A DNA stretch of 64,000 nucleotides, from contig NZ_JACIBK010000003.1 in NCBI RefSeq assembly GCF_014195325.1, positions 310,001 through 374,000 on the forward strand. Direction: 5' to 3'. This document shows, in pieces, positions 1-7,750 of the stretch (positions are counted from its first letter, which is position 1; each line of letters starts with the position of its first letter). The stretch is from Rhizobium sp. BK650. GTDB taxonomy: Bacteria; Pseudomonadota; Alphaproteobacteria; Rhizobiales; Rhizobiaceae. Position numbers and translations under genes: made by a program. The notes under the pieces were generated by a model. The model saw only the letters and a list, made by a program, of their open reading frames with translations. It searched no databases and was not told the origin of the DNA.

Positions 1-1
1 A

Positions 2-598
2 GAGGAAATCGAAGTCAGGCGACATCTCACCAGGCTTGCGGAGCAGCGCCGGCGCCTGCCTCCGGGCCCCGTTGTTGAGAAGAACTATCGCTTCAGGGAC
101 GAGAACGGCAGCGAAGTCGGCTTGGTAGACCTATTCGGGCATCATGATACCCTTGTAACGTACTTCTGGATGTTCGGCCCGCAGCGCGAACGGCCGTGTC
201 CCATGTGCACGAACTTTCTCGGCGGAGCGAACGGAAACGGCGCGGACATCAAGCAACGGGTCGCTTTCAAGATCATCGGTCGCAGCCCGGTGGCACGGCA
301 ACGCGCCTTCGCTATCGAACGCGGCTGGCGTAACCTTGATTTTATCCAGACCGTTGGCGACGACTATGCCCGAGACCTGGGTCTCCTCAACGACAACGGA
401 TCTGAAAATCCGGGGTTCACGGTCTACCAGAAGGACGGGAGAGATGTCCGCGTCTTCTACAATGGCGAGATGCCGGCCGAAGCGGCGGACCCCGGCCAGG
501 ATCCCAGGGGCGCAGTCGATATCGCACCACTCTGGAATATTCTGGACATGACGCCGGCCGGCCGCGGCACGGACTGGTACCCGAAGCTCAATTACTGA
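2..598 (+). CDS. DUF899-family thioredoxin-like protein, 3' part
   Basis: The reading frame is open from the first bases of the window, so the start lies upstream. About 198 residues are visible. The pattern of a phenylalanine-rich strand, then YFWMFGP, then a CPMCTNF segment is typical of DUF899 proteins, which have a thioredoxin/AhpC-like fold; the CxxC would be the candidate redox site. The end (APLWNILDMTPAGRGTDWYPKLNY) also fits that family. Family members are cytosolic and their substrates are not known. It is followed by a hairpin at 672-707, so it probably ends its transcript. The family call is from recognition of conserved segments; a redox role is inference. Confidence 0.8.
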   Translation, partial: EEIEVRRHLTRLAEQRRRLPPGPVVEKNYRFRDENGSEVGLVDLFGHHDTLVTYFWMFGPQRERPCPMCTNFLGGANGNGADIKQRVAFKIIGRSPVARQRAFAIERGWRNLDFIQTVGDDYARDLGLLNDNGSENPGFTVYQKDGRDVRVFYNGEMPAEAADPGQDPRGAVDIAPLWNILDMTPAGRGTDWYPKLNY

Positions 599-671
599 GC
601 TCACGCGCTATCAGCCTGACAGAAGCGGAACTCGGCGGACATATTCATTGATCGACGCCCAAAAATCCGAA

Positions 672-707
672 GTGCCATCGCATGCGAGAAAATGCGCGCG
701 ATGGCAC
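672..707 (+). terminator. Hairpin downstream of the DUF899 gene
   Basis: The arms GTGCCATCGC and GCGATGGCAC pair over 10 bp around a 16-nt loop. No strong T-run follows, so it may be a weak or factor-dependent terminator. It lies 74 bp after the DUF899 stop and upstream of the YkuD-like gene. Confidence 0.4.
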
Positions 708-879
708 ATTTCGGAGGCACCGATAGCATCGACGGCTTCTGATGCTGACAAGACGTCGCGATACGGCTGGAACTGCGCTGTTAAGTCTTTCTCAACCACA
801 ATGGATGAGCGTGTGTAAAGTTTATCATGACTTTCCCTCGACGATAAAAGGCGTCGTGCAGATTTCAGGAGAATGTGCC

Positions 880-1884
880 GTGCCCAAAGGGTGCTCGCTC
901 GCCGGCTTTGCCAGCCTTCTTTCCTTGTCGATTGCGGTATCGATTTCCGCGCAGGCATCCGCAGCAGAACATAGCTCGCCGATCCCTGACTGGCTCGTGG
1001 AGCACGTCGGCGAAGGAAATGGCGAGATTGCGCGCCCGGTGCTGGAGCGTGCGCGGGCGCTTTACCTCTCGCAAATCGCAGAAGGCAAAGTGAAGAACGC
1101 CTGCTATTTCGCCATGGACGCAACGCGGCCGAACGACCTGAGCAACGGGCAATCGGGCGGGCGGTTCTACATGATCTGCGAGGCAGAACATTCGTTTCGC
1201 GTGATCTCCGCCGGCCATGGCGGCGGTCGCAATCTGCCGGGCGTCGTGAACTTTTCGAACGACCGGAAATGCGCAAAAAACTTCGGCAATGCGCTGGATT
1301 CCAACCTTACCGCCGGAGGAGCGTATTTGACGAGCGAGATCAAGACGACCTTCAGAGGCTACTACCGAACAACCGCCGATCGAGAAGCGGTCCTCACCCG
1401 ATCATTCGTGCAGTTCGACGGCATTGGGGAGACGGCGAATGCCAGACAGCGGGCGATTGGTGGGCATGCTGCAGCCCTTGTTTCGGGGATATGCATGCAG
1501 AAAAAGCCCGAAAGTACCTATGCCGATCGTGACGGTTTCGTTCCGCTTGGAAAGCTAGTGACCTATGCGGGCGGACGCAGCGATGGCTGCACCAGCTGGT
1601 CGCCGGCAGAAACGCCACAGGTTCTGTCGATGGTGAAAGACAATCCGACGACACTCTACATCTATCCAGAGTCCCGCGATATCAGGGCGGTCTCGCAATC
1701 TGTCGCAGCGGGTCAATCTCCCGCCCGCAGCGGACTGTATTGGAACTCTTCCTGCCTGAAGGACATCGGCTCTCCTGCTTTCTGGGCGAAGGAGAAACTC
1801 GAGCCGATTATCGTCCAGTACACTAAAAATCATCCCGCACCGCCGCCGCGTCCGGTGCCCCTCTGTGAAGCAGCGTCAAACTGA
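880..1884 (+). CDS. Secreted murein L,D-transpeptidase catalytic domain-like protein (YkuD_2 type)
   Basis: I chose the GTG at 880 because AGGAGA lies about 8 nt upstream and the first residues then form a clean signal peptide (hydrophobic stretch ending ISAQASA). The frame is open further upstream but that part looks non-coding. The 334-residue product has the order CYFAMDATRP, FRVISAGHGGGR, CAKNFGNALDS, LTAGGAYLTSE, GETANARQRAIGGHAA and GGRSDGCTSWS. This is the pattern of the YkuD_2 family (PF13645), with His and the Cys of SDGCTSWS as likely catalytic residues. Expected site of action is the periplasm, on peptidoglycan or a related peptide. Enzymatic activity is inferred from the family only. 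Confidence 0.75.
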   Translation: MPKGCSLAGFASLLSLSIAVSISAQASAAEHSSPIPDWLVEHVGEGNGEIARPVLERARALYLSQIAEGKVKNACYFAMDATRPNDLSNGQSGGRFYMICEAEHSFRVISAGHGGGRNLPGVVNFSNDRKCAKNFGNALDSNLTAGGAYLTSEIKTTFRGYYRTTADREAVLTRSFVQFDGIGETANARQRAIGGHAAALVSGICMQKKPESTYADRDGFVPLGKLVTYAGGRSDGCTSWSPAETPQVLSMVKDNPTTLYIYPESRDIRAVSQSVAAGQSPARSGLYWNSSCLKDIGSPAFWAKEKLEPIIVQYTKNHPAPPPRPVPLCEAASN

Positions 1885-2020
1885 CGCGAGCCTCAGCCAC
1901 CTCACCATGTCGTTTTCCCTAACAGCCTTTTCCTGCCTCGGCGCCAGTGTGAGCTTTGACGACCAATCGGAGTTCAGAATAACTCCCAAAATCGCTACGC
2001 ACTTTTGCTGGAATTACTCT

Positions 2021-2473
2021 CTACCCGCGATAGGCGCGCTCAAGATCGGCGATAACGATTTTCTTCATCTTGTACATTGCCTGCAGGACGCGCCCTGCCT
2101 TCTCCTTGTCCGGATCGGCGACCATCTGCAGCAAGGCCGTCGGACTGACTTGCCAGTAGACACCGAATTTGTCCGTCAGCCATCCGCACGGCTGTTCCTT
2201 GCCGCCACCTGATGTCAGGGCATTCCAGTAATAGTCGGTCTCAGCTTGGTCGCCGGTCTCGATCAGGAACGAAAAGGCCTCGTTATAGGGTACGCGCGAG
2301 TGGGCGTTGAGAGCGGCGACCGGCAGGCCGGTCAACTCGAAGCGGACGACCGACAATTCGGGATCGGGAAGTTCGATACGGCCGCCGACCTTCGAGTCCT
2401 TGAAGATGGACGTGTAAAACTCCATCGCTTCCTCGGCCTGCGATGCGAACCATAGATGGGGATAGATCTTCAT
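2021..2473 (-). CDS. VOC-family protein (PhnB-like glyoxalase fold)
   Basis: The 150-residue product begins MKIYPHLWFASQAEEAMEFY, the typical opening of PhnB/3-demethylubiquinone-methyltransferase-like VOC proteins, and ends in a second half with GWLTDKFGVYWQVSP. These single-domain proteins have paired beta-alpha-beta-beta-beta units; substrates are mostly unknown and the PhnB name does not imply phosphonate metabolism. GAGGGAG lies just upstream of the ATG. The gene starts 12 bp after the DUF1127 gene on the same strand, so the two are probably co-transcribed from the region facing the LysR gene. Confidence 0.85.
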   Translation of the reverse strand: MKIYPHLWFASQAEEAMEFYTSIFKDSKVGGRIELPDPELSVVRFELTGLPVAALNAHSRVPYNEAFSFLIETGDQAETDYYWNALTSGGGKEQPCGWLTDKFGVYWQVSPTALLQMVADPDKEKAGRVLQAMYKMKKIVIADLERAYRG

Positions 2474-2485
2474 TTCGCTTCTCCC

Positions 2486-2752
2486 TCAATAACCGCAGCG
2501 AGCCGCTGCCGGCCGGTCCTGCATCCGGTTTATGGACCCGTCCCAATCGCGCTCGAAGCCGATGTCGCGCAGCCGGTGATCGGAAAAACGGGCAATCTGC
2601 CGCATCGTCCATTGCTGCCGCAGGGCTGCAAACAGGCGTGCGGTTCGTCCGCCGACCGCGGCGATGAATCCTGCCATGTCTGCAATGGGCCGGCGTAGAG
2701 ATATCGGCGCGATGCAGCCGCGTGCTTCGTCGTACGTATGAGAGATGGTCAC
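2486..2752 (-). CDS. DUF1127 domain-containing small protein
   Basis: The 88-residue product has the DUF1127 (YjiS-like) signature near its middle: a helix with LRQQWTMRQIARFSDHRLRDIGFERD. Such short arginine-rich proteins are abundant in rhizobia; several have been linked to RNA metabolism or stress but the function here is unknown. The start is a GTG with GGAGG 6 nt upstream. It is the first gene of a two-gene transcript with the VOC protein and is divergent from the LysR regulator, which is therefore a candidate controller. Confidence 0.8.
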   Translation of the reverse strand: MTISHTYDEARGCIAPISLRRPIADMAGFIAAVGGRTARLFAALRQQWTMRQIARFSDHRLRDIGFERDWDGSINRMQDRPAAARCGY

Positions 2753-2863
2753 AGGAACCTCCGTCTTGCTTCGATTCGTTCTGTCAGAGGCCGAATGGCC
2801 TGTCTGATAAGGCGAAGTTGCGCTGATTGAGGCTGGACGACAACCGAATATTCCTGCAGTATT

Positions 2864-2880
2864 TGTGAGTAGTACTCACA
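2864..2880. promoter_or_regulatory. 17-bp palindrome, likely LysR operator
   Basis: TGTGAGTAGTACTCACA is a perfect inverted repeat (7-bp arms, 3-bp centre). It has the T-N11-A form typical of LysR-type binding sites and ends 9 bp before the LysR start codon, in the divergent promoter region shared with the DUF1127 gene. An autoregulatory site is the simplest reading. Confidence 0.55.
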
Positions 2881-2889
2881 GGTAAAACG

Positions 2890-3777
2890 ATGGCACGCCG
2901 ACTTCCTCCGCTCACCACGCTTCCCGCTTTCGATGCTGCGGCCCGCCACCTGAGCTTTACGAAGGCCGCGGCCGAACTCCATGTGACGCATGGGGCCATC
3001 AGCCGGGCGATCCGCAATCTGGAAGAGCAGCTCGGCACGCGGCTCTTCCAGAGAGGAACCCGGTCTGTCCAGCTCACGCCGACTGGGGCCGCTTATGCTG
3101 CCGATATCGGCGCCGCGCTCGATCGGATCGGCGCAGCGACGGTCGTCGCCTCGGCGCCGCGCTCGTCCGGTATTCTCAATGTCAGCACATCGGACGGTTT
3201 TGCCGGCCGCTGGCTCGTGCCGCGGCTCAATCGCTTCCACCGCGCGCACCGCGACATCGACGTGCGGCTCTCGACCTCAGGCCTGTTTGCGGATTTCCTG
3301 CGGGACGGGATCGATATCGCGATCCGCTTCGGCGCCGGCGACTATGAGGGCGTCGTCTCGGAGTTCCTTGCCGACGAGGAGGTCTTTGCCGTCTGCAGTC
3401 CGGAACTGGTCGAGGGCGAACATCCTCTGCGGTCGCCGGCCGATCTGAAGTTTCACCGGCTCATCCATGACAATTTCCGCATCGACTGGGCGACCTGGCT
3501 CCAGGCCGCCGGCCTTGACGATATCGATCCCAGCGGCGGCTTGAGGTTCGATTCCGCCGCTTACGCGGTCGAGGCTGCCGTGCAGGGCGAGGGCGTGCTG
3601 CTCGGCAGAAGCGCGCTCGTTTCGGCCGACCTTGCTGCAGGGCGCCTGATACGCCCCTTCGACCTCGGCCTGAAGTCCAGATGGAAATATTACGTCGTTT
3701 ATCCCGAGGGGGCGCTGCGCCAGAGGAAGGTCAAGGCATTTCGGGATTGGCTGTTCAGCGAAATGGCGGACGGATAA
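2890..3777 (+). CDS. LysR-family regulator, GcvA-like
   Basis: The 295-residue protein has an N-terminal winged helix (residues about 5-65; FTKAAAELHVTHGAISRAIRNLEEQLGTRLF in the recognition region) followed by a periplasmic-binding-protein-like effector domain. The opening RRLPPLTTLPAFDAAARHLSF is typical of the GcvA subgroup that often sits beside the gene it controls. The start codon has only a weak ribosome site. It faces the DUF1127/VOC pair, with a perfect palindrome immediately upstream. GcvA itself controls glycine cleavage in enterobacteria; no such target is present here, so the effector is unknown. Confidence 0.9.
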   Translation: MARRLPPLTTLPAFDAAARHLSFTKAAAELHVTHGAISRAIRNLEEQLGTRLFQRGTRSVQLTPTGAAYAADIGAALDRIGAATVVASAPRSSGILNVSTSDGFAGRWLVPRLNRFHRAHRDIDVRLSTSGLFADFLRDGIDIAIRFGAGDYEGVVSEFLADEEVFAVCSPELVEGEHPLRSPADLKFHRLIHDNFRIDWATWLQAAGLDDIDPSGGLRFDSAAYAVEAAVQGEGVLLGRSALVSADLAAGRLIRPFDLGLKSRWKYYVVYPEGALRQRKVKAFRDWLFSEMADG

Positions 3778-3908
3778 GGCAGCGACAGATGCGGCCTCCG
3801 CGCGTCAGCACCCGCTTATCGACAAAGCCAAAACTTATGCGTGAGAACGGAACCTCGAGCCGAGCCCCAAGTTTTGCCGGATGACTCTTGAAGCACATGG
3901 AGGTTTTC

Positions 3909-4364
3909 ATGCTTCTGAAGCTCATCACAGTATCCGCTCTTTCCATCGGGCTAGCCACCTCCGCGATGGCGCAGTCAACAGGCGTCGGCGGTGGCGCAGG
4001 CGGTACCGGAGGCGGCGCAGCCGGCGCGGGTAGCGGTTCCGGCGGCGTTCTGCTCGTCCCTGGCGCCGGTGGCGCAGGCGGTGCTCGTGGCGCGTCCGGC
4101 AGCGGTCTGACCAATCCCAGTGGCGTCGGTGGCGCCGGTGCTGATACCGGAACAGGCATCGGCAATACGATGTCGCCGGATATGAACAGCACCAACAGCA
4201 CGGTCCCCGATCCCGATACGACCAATCCGGGCGTGCGCGGTCCCTCCGGCACCGGCAATGGAATGGGCCGCGGAACGCCCGATTGTAACGGCATGTCCGG
4301 CACCGGTGCGGCGTCGGGACTTCCCGAATCGGATTCGTCCGCACAGTTGCGCCCGAACTGCTAG
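3909..4364 (+). CDS. Glycine-rich secreted protein
   Basis: I chose the ATG at 3909 because GGAGG lies 5 nt upstream; an earlier in-frame ATG exists at 3888. The 151-residue product has a signal peptide (LLKLITVSALSIGLATSAMA) and then a low-complexity body of GG, GA and GT repeats up to about residue 90, followed by a more polar tail with two cysteines (PDCNGMSG and the final NC). It is likely exported, perhaps a matrix or surface-associated protein. No domain is recognised. The low complexity makes homology calls unsafe. Confidence 0.65.
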   Translation: MLLKLITVSALSIGLATSAMAQSTGVGGGAGGTGGGAAGAGSGSGGVLLVPGAGGAGGARGASGSGLTNPSGVGGAGADTGTGIGNTMSPDMNSTNSTVPDPDTTNPGVRGPSGTGNGMGRGTPDCNGMSGTGAASGLPESDSSAQLRPNC

Positions 4365-4456
4365 AGCGCCTTGCGTCCACGGGCGCGCAAAGGACGCTCT
4401 AACTCTTTGAATCTACGCATTGGATTTTCCGAAAATCATTCCGATTTTCGGGCCGG
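4363..4456. repeat. Rhizobial-type intergenic repeat with two hairpins
   Basis: Two inverted repeats follow each other. The first pairs AGAGCG...CCTT..GCG with GCGCAAAGG..CGCTCT at 4363-4400. The second pairs CCGAAAATC with GATTTTCGG at 4429-4451. Similar CGATTTTCGGG hairpins are widespread in Rhizobium intergenic DNA, and a related one is at 25141-25166 here. The first hairpin may also end transcription of the glycine-rich gene. Confidence 0.5.
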
Positions 4457-4573
4457 CGATGCAGTATGCTGACGAGAGTCAGAAAGGCCATTGCGCCAAT
4501 ATTTCGAACTCAATCTCCCGTTTTGCCATATTACCACCTATAGCTGTTGAAGCCATGTGGGCGAGGGGCATCG

Positions 4574-5710
4574 ATGAAGAGATTGATTGTTTTTTCCGTC
4601 ATTGCGATTGCGGCCGGCTCCGCGCGTGCGAGCGAGATTCCGTTTTTTACCAGTCCTGACGTGCCCGATTACACCGCAAGAATGATCGTGCATGAGAACT
4701 ATTCGAAGGAGGGGGGGCGCCAGCGGATCGTCCAGCATCACAATGGCTGGACCCATATCGAAGAGGAAAGAGGCGATGAAACTGATGTCTATTACGGACA
4801 TTTCTTCAAGAACGTGATTTTGACCGCGAACAGGAAGGATGGAGAGATCACGTCGTTTATGGTTCGCCAGGTCGAGCCGTCCCAAGATTATTATGGCATC
4901 AGGGAAGTGAAGGAAATCGACGATGTGGAGACGGTGGGCGGTGAACAGTGTCGTTGGCGTGAGTTCATTCGGGGAAAGCCACAGAAGGGATTTTCGGGGC
5001 CTTTCTATTTGAGTTGCCTGACCGGTGATGGGATCGAGGTCGCCACGAAAGTGCTCCTCTCCCGAGGTGAGGTGACATCCGAGACGCGGCTGGTCGAGCT
5101 GCAGCGCGGCCCCGTGCCCGAGACGGCGATACGACCGCCCTTACAGCTCTTCACAGCCAGCAACTGGCTGAAGCCGTTGTCGGGCTATGAGGATTACACG
5201 CCGAACGCTCCCGACTTTGATGCTAGGCTGGTCAGCGACAGATCCGAAGAGAGGCTTTTACGGCATTATCCCTGGTGGCTCCGACAGCGCAGTCGGGAGG
5301 ATGGATTCATTCTGATCACAGTCTGGAACGAACGCGAAGACCAAGGTCTTCAATATTCCTTGTCCAAGGGGCAACGCGAGTTCAGAGGCGTCCGCTCTTT
5401 GGCGAACCCAGGTCAATTCTTCCGTAGGTTCGATGGGGTCTATGGAATGGCCGACATGGGAAAACAGGAGCGCCTGCTCGGCGAGGACTGCGCGTGGTTT
5501 GACCGGCAGCCCGACTCGGCCGACGCGGGCCTGTGGCAATGCCTGACCTCGGACGGTATCCCGCTCATAGACAACCATTGGTCTGGTTGGGGTGACGGCG
5601 AGATATTTAGGATCGTGTCGTTAACGCGTCGGCCTGTGCACATGGATGAAATGCAGCCGCCTCATGAATATCTCGATCCAGCCTCCTGGGGATTTGTAGG
5701 GGCACAGTAA
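4574..5710 (+). CDS. Secreted protein of unknown function
   Basis: I do not recognise this gene. The ATG at 4574 follows a GAGGGGC ribosome site and gives a signal peptide (KRLIVFSVIAIAAGSARA). The 378-residue mature protein is charged and rich in aromatic residues, with no membrane segments after the signal. It has two Cys pairs in similar surroundings (QCRWREF/YLSCLTGDGIEVAT and DCAWFDR/LWQCLTSDGIPLID), which suggests an internal duplication of a domain of about 170 residues. Base composition is lower in GC than its neighbours. It stands alone on its strand, with a scar of gene remnants immediately downstream, so it may have been acquired. Confidence 0.7.
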   Translation: MKRLIVFSVIAIAAGSARASEIPFFTSPDVPDYTARMIVHENYSKEGGRQRIVQHHNGWTHIEEERGDETDVYYGHFFKNVILTANRKDGEITSFMVRQVEPSQDYYGIREVKEIDDVETVGGEQCRWREFIRGKPQKGFSGPFYLSCLTGDGIEVATKVLLSRGEVTSETRLVELQRGPVPETAIRPPLQLFTASNWLKPLSGYEDYTPNAPDFDARLVSDRSEERLLRHYPWWLRQRSREDGFILITVWNEREDQGLQYSLSKGQREFRGVRSLANPGQFFRRFDGVYGMADMGKQERLLGEDCAWFDRQPDSADAGLWQCLTSDGIPLIDNHWSGWGDGEIFRIVSLTRRPVHMDEMQPPHEYLDPASWGFVGAQ

Positions 5711-5726
5711 CAGCGGGATAGCCGCC

Positions 5727-5945
5727 TCAGCTGCGCAGAACCTCACGCTGACGTCGGTCATCCTTGCTCCCGTGATGAAATCGATAAATGTCCAGAACGT
5801 CGTCAAGATGTAGCCGTGAGCGGCAAGATCGGCCGGCACCTTCGGCGTCGGATTGTTTTCGAAATAGACGGATGAGCCGACGATGGTGGTGCAATAATCC
5901 GGCGTCAGCCGCATCGCCATCATGTCCCGGATGCAGCAAACCGCC
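5727..5945 (-). pseudogene. Gene remnant, unidentified
   Basis: A stretch on the minus strand reads like real protein (MRLTPDYCTTIVGSSVYFEN, then a run ending FITGARMTDVSVRFC) but has no credible start or upstream domain. It abuts an SDR remnant on the other strand. Upstream in its own frame the sequence is simply the antisense of that SDR remnant. I read it as a fragment left by rearrangement; I cannot name the family. Confidence 0.3.
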
Positions 5946-5963
5946 GGGCCGCATGCCGGCATC

Positions 5964-6070
5964 GGCCATCCGGATGATATTGCCGGCGCCGTGACTTGGC
6001 TGGCTAGTGCGGAGGCGGCATTCGCCACAGGTCAGGCATCCTGGTGGACGGCGGCTATGCATCGGCGGGA
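5964..6070 (+). pseudogene. 3' remnant of a short-chain dehydrogenase gene
   Basis: The + strand reads HPDDIAGAVTWLASAEAAFATGQ and, after a one-base frame change near 6040, LVDGGYASAG. Together these are the classic C-terminus of an SDR enzyme (…DDIAxAVxWLASdeAaFvTGqxLxVDGGY). No N-terminal Rossmann part is present. So only about 35 codons of a former gene remain, frameshifted. Confidence 0.55.
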
Positions 6071-6139
6071 TGCACTGAGGTTCTGATCGGAATCTTCGGA
6101 CCAAGAGCGTCGCCGCATTGTGCCGCGCGCCTGCGATCG

Positions 6140-6307
6140 TTATGCAGCAGGGCGTCGAAGGGCCTTGCTCGCGTCGGGAGATTGCGGCGCCGTTTCCCTC
6201 CGATCCTCTGCCTCGCCATCTCGGAACGTAAAATGTGGGCAGCCGCGACAGTCGCCCCGGCGCGGACAAGCGGCCGCGATGCCGGCCTCGCTGTTTGGTT
6301 TGCACAT
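6140..6307 (-). CDS. Possible small cysteine-containing protein
   Basis: An open frame of 55 codons begins with ATG at 6307 and contains a compact cluster: AACPRRGDCRGCPHF, that is C-x5-C-x2-C near residues 14-22. Its ribosome site is weak. It lies on the same strand as, and downstream of, the hemerythrin gene, separated by a hairpin at 6338-6367. The cysteine cluster could bind metal or an iron-sulfur centre, which would suit a neighbour of hemerythrin, but this is inference and the frame may be non-coding. Confidence 0.35.
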   Translation of the reverse strand: MCKPNSEAGIAAACPRRGDCRGCPHFTFRDGEAEDRRETAPQSPDASKALRRPAA

Positions 6308-6337
6308 GGTTTTTTTCCAGACATTTTCGGCGATGCT

Positions 6338-6367
6338 GCGGGCGGAGCCCCCCGGTCCTCCGCCCGC
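6338..6367 (-). terminator. Strong hairpin after the hemerythrin gene
   Basis: GCGGGCGGAG and CTCCGCCCGC form a perfect 10-bp stem with a 10-nt loop, 33 bp beyond the hemerythrin stop. No T-run follows on the minus strand. It may be an attenuating or stabilising structure rather than a complete intrinsic terminator. Confidence 0.45.
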
Positions 6368-6399
6368 AGCAGTCTTCACCGGCGCACACTTGCTGCCGT

Positions 6400-7107
6400 T
6401 CAGGCGGCCAGCTTCAGCGCGTCTGCAAGCTTGGCGAAATCGCCGGCCGACAGCCCCGGACGGACGGCGAAGTCGATGACGGCCTGGAAGATTTCCGGCG
6501 GCGCATCCTTCTTCATGGCGCCGAGAAGTGCGGCACGCTCCGCCGGATTGATCGCAGGGATCATGATGCGCATGAAGGCCATGCTCTTTTCCGGCGGCAG
6601 GGAGCCGATGATGTTCATCTCGATGCCGAAGATCTCCTGGTCGTTGAAGTGGCGCCACAGGAGAGGGCCGGTGACCGCCTCCTCCTCGTGCATATGCGCG
6701 AAGTCATCGGCGATATAGGCGGCAAAGGCGAGATAGAGCTTGCGCCCGCAGGCGGCCTTGTGCAGCGGCCAGGCCTTTTCCCAGTCGACAACAAGTTCTT
6801 CCAACTCGCGGAAGGCAGTGCGGTGGTCGTCGTGCTGCTCGTCCAGCGTGACGGTCGACACGCCCTTTTCTGCGAGCGCCACATGGATGTTGTCGTCCTC
6901 GTGCATCACGTGGGAGGCGGCAAGCATCAGATAATGGCGCAGGTCGTCGATCAGGAAGACCGTCTCTTCGACATTCTGGAAATCGGCCGTGCCGAGGCGT
7001 CCGAGCAGGTCGCAGCCGGCCTTGCGCAGGCCCTTGTGTATGGCGCCGTAAATGTCGTAACGGCCGTTGAGATCGGGGATGCTGGCAAGCGAGAATTCAT
7101 GGCTCAT
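6400..7107 (-). CDS. Hemerythrin-domain protein
   Basis: The 235-residue, mostly helical product carries the spaced His/Glu ligands of a hemerythrin HHE domain: DDLRHY, HVMHEDDNIH, DEQHDDH and DFAHMHEEE within about residues 50-150. A di-iron site binding O2 or NO in the cytosol is expected. The C-terminal 60 residues (after SLPPEKSMAFMRIMIPAINP) are a family-specific extension. GAGG lies upstream of the ATG. It faces two PNPOx-type genes across a 166-bp promoter region with repeated CCTAA motifs, which suggests joint control by an oxygen- or nitric-oxide-responsive factor. The gas sensed is not determined by sequence. Confidence 0.85.
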   Translation of the reverse strand: MSHEFSLASIPDLNGRYDIYGAIHKGLRKAGCDLLGRLGTADFQNVEETVFLIDDLRHYLMLAASHVMHEDDNIHVALAEKGVSTVTLDEQHDDHRTAFRELEELVVDWEKAWPLHKAACGRKLYLAFAAYIADDFAHMHEEEAVTGPLLWRHFNDQEIFGIEMNIIGSLPPEKSMAFMRIMIPAINPAERAALLGAMKKDAPPEIFQAVIDFAVRPGLSAGDFAKLADALKLAA

Positions 7108-7193
7108 GATGGTTTTTCCTCTCGTCGGCCGGCGCCTCCTTATGTGCGCCGGGCTGATGAGCAGGAGATAGCCGAGGCCTTTGCGAGACGCTT

Positions 7194-7240
7194 CCTAAAA
7201 CCATCCTAAGCAAGTGAGACGATTGCTAAGAATATCCTAA
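7194..7240. promoter_or_regulatory. Repeated CCTAA motifs in a divergent promoter
   Basis: CCTAA occurs at 7194, 7205 and 7236. The two longer copies, ATCCTAA at 7203-7209 and 7234-7240, are 31 bp apart (about three helical turns) and flank a related TTGCTAAG at 7223-7230. This lies between the hemerythrin gene and the PNPOx genes. It may be a site for a shared regulator; no known consensus is claimed. Confidence 0.35.
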
Positions 7241-7273
7241 ATAAATATCATCGGCCGCCATGGGGGAAAAGCA

Positions 7274-7750
7274 TTGCTCGGGCCGGAACTCACAGACTTC
7301 ATAGAAAGTCCCGTCATGATATTGTTTGCGACGCGTGACGAGGCCGGCCGGCCGATGATCGGCCGCGGTTCGGGCGTGCGCGTCGACCGGCAGAGCGGGC
7401 ATCTGCATTTTCTCGCCTCCCGCAGCCAGTGGCCGAGAGCCGTTGGCGAGGCGCGGGCCGGCCGGCCGATTGCCACGACTTATGTGCGGGCGACCGATTA
7501 CAAGGCCTGCCAGATCAAGGGCCGGATCGTGGAGGCAGGGACGGCCGATGAGGCCCAGCGGGCACGGGGAGAGGCCTATGTCGCAGAACAGCTCGCCCGC
7601 ATGATGGCGCTCGGGGTCACCCGCATGCAGCTCTCCAGCACGCTGTCGGACCAGGACCTCGTCTGCCTGACGATCGAGCCGCAGGCGATCTTCGAGCAGA
7701 CGCCGGGGCCGGGCGCGGGGCGCAGGCTGACGCCGGAAGCAACCGCATGA
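7274..7750 (+). CDS. PNPOx-like flavin-binding split-barrel protein
   Basis: The 158-residue product starts at TTG 7274, 7 nt after GGGGG. It opens with TDFIESPVMILFATRDEAGRPMIGRGSGVRVD, the first strands of a pyridoxamine-5'-phosphate-oxidase-like split barrel, and continues with a region resembling FMN- or heme-binding members (YKACQIKGRI). Its last four bases overlap the start of the next gene (ATGA), so the two are translationally coupled. It faces the hemerythrin gene. An FMN-dependent reductase or heme-related role is possible; the substrate is unknown. Confidence 0.75.
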   Translation: MLGPELTDFIESPVMILFATRDEAGRPMIGRGSGVRVDRQSGHLHFLASRSQWPRAVGEARAGRPIATTYVRATDYKACQIKGRIVEAGTADEAQRARGEAYVAEQLARMMALGVTRMQLSSTLSDQDLVCLTIEPQAIFEQTPGPGAGRRLTPEATA

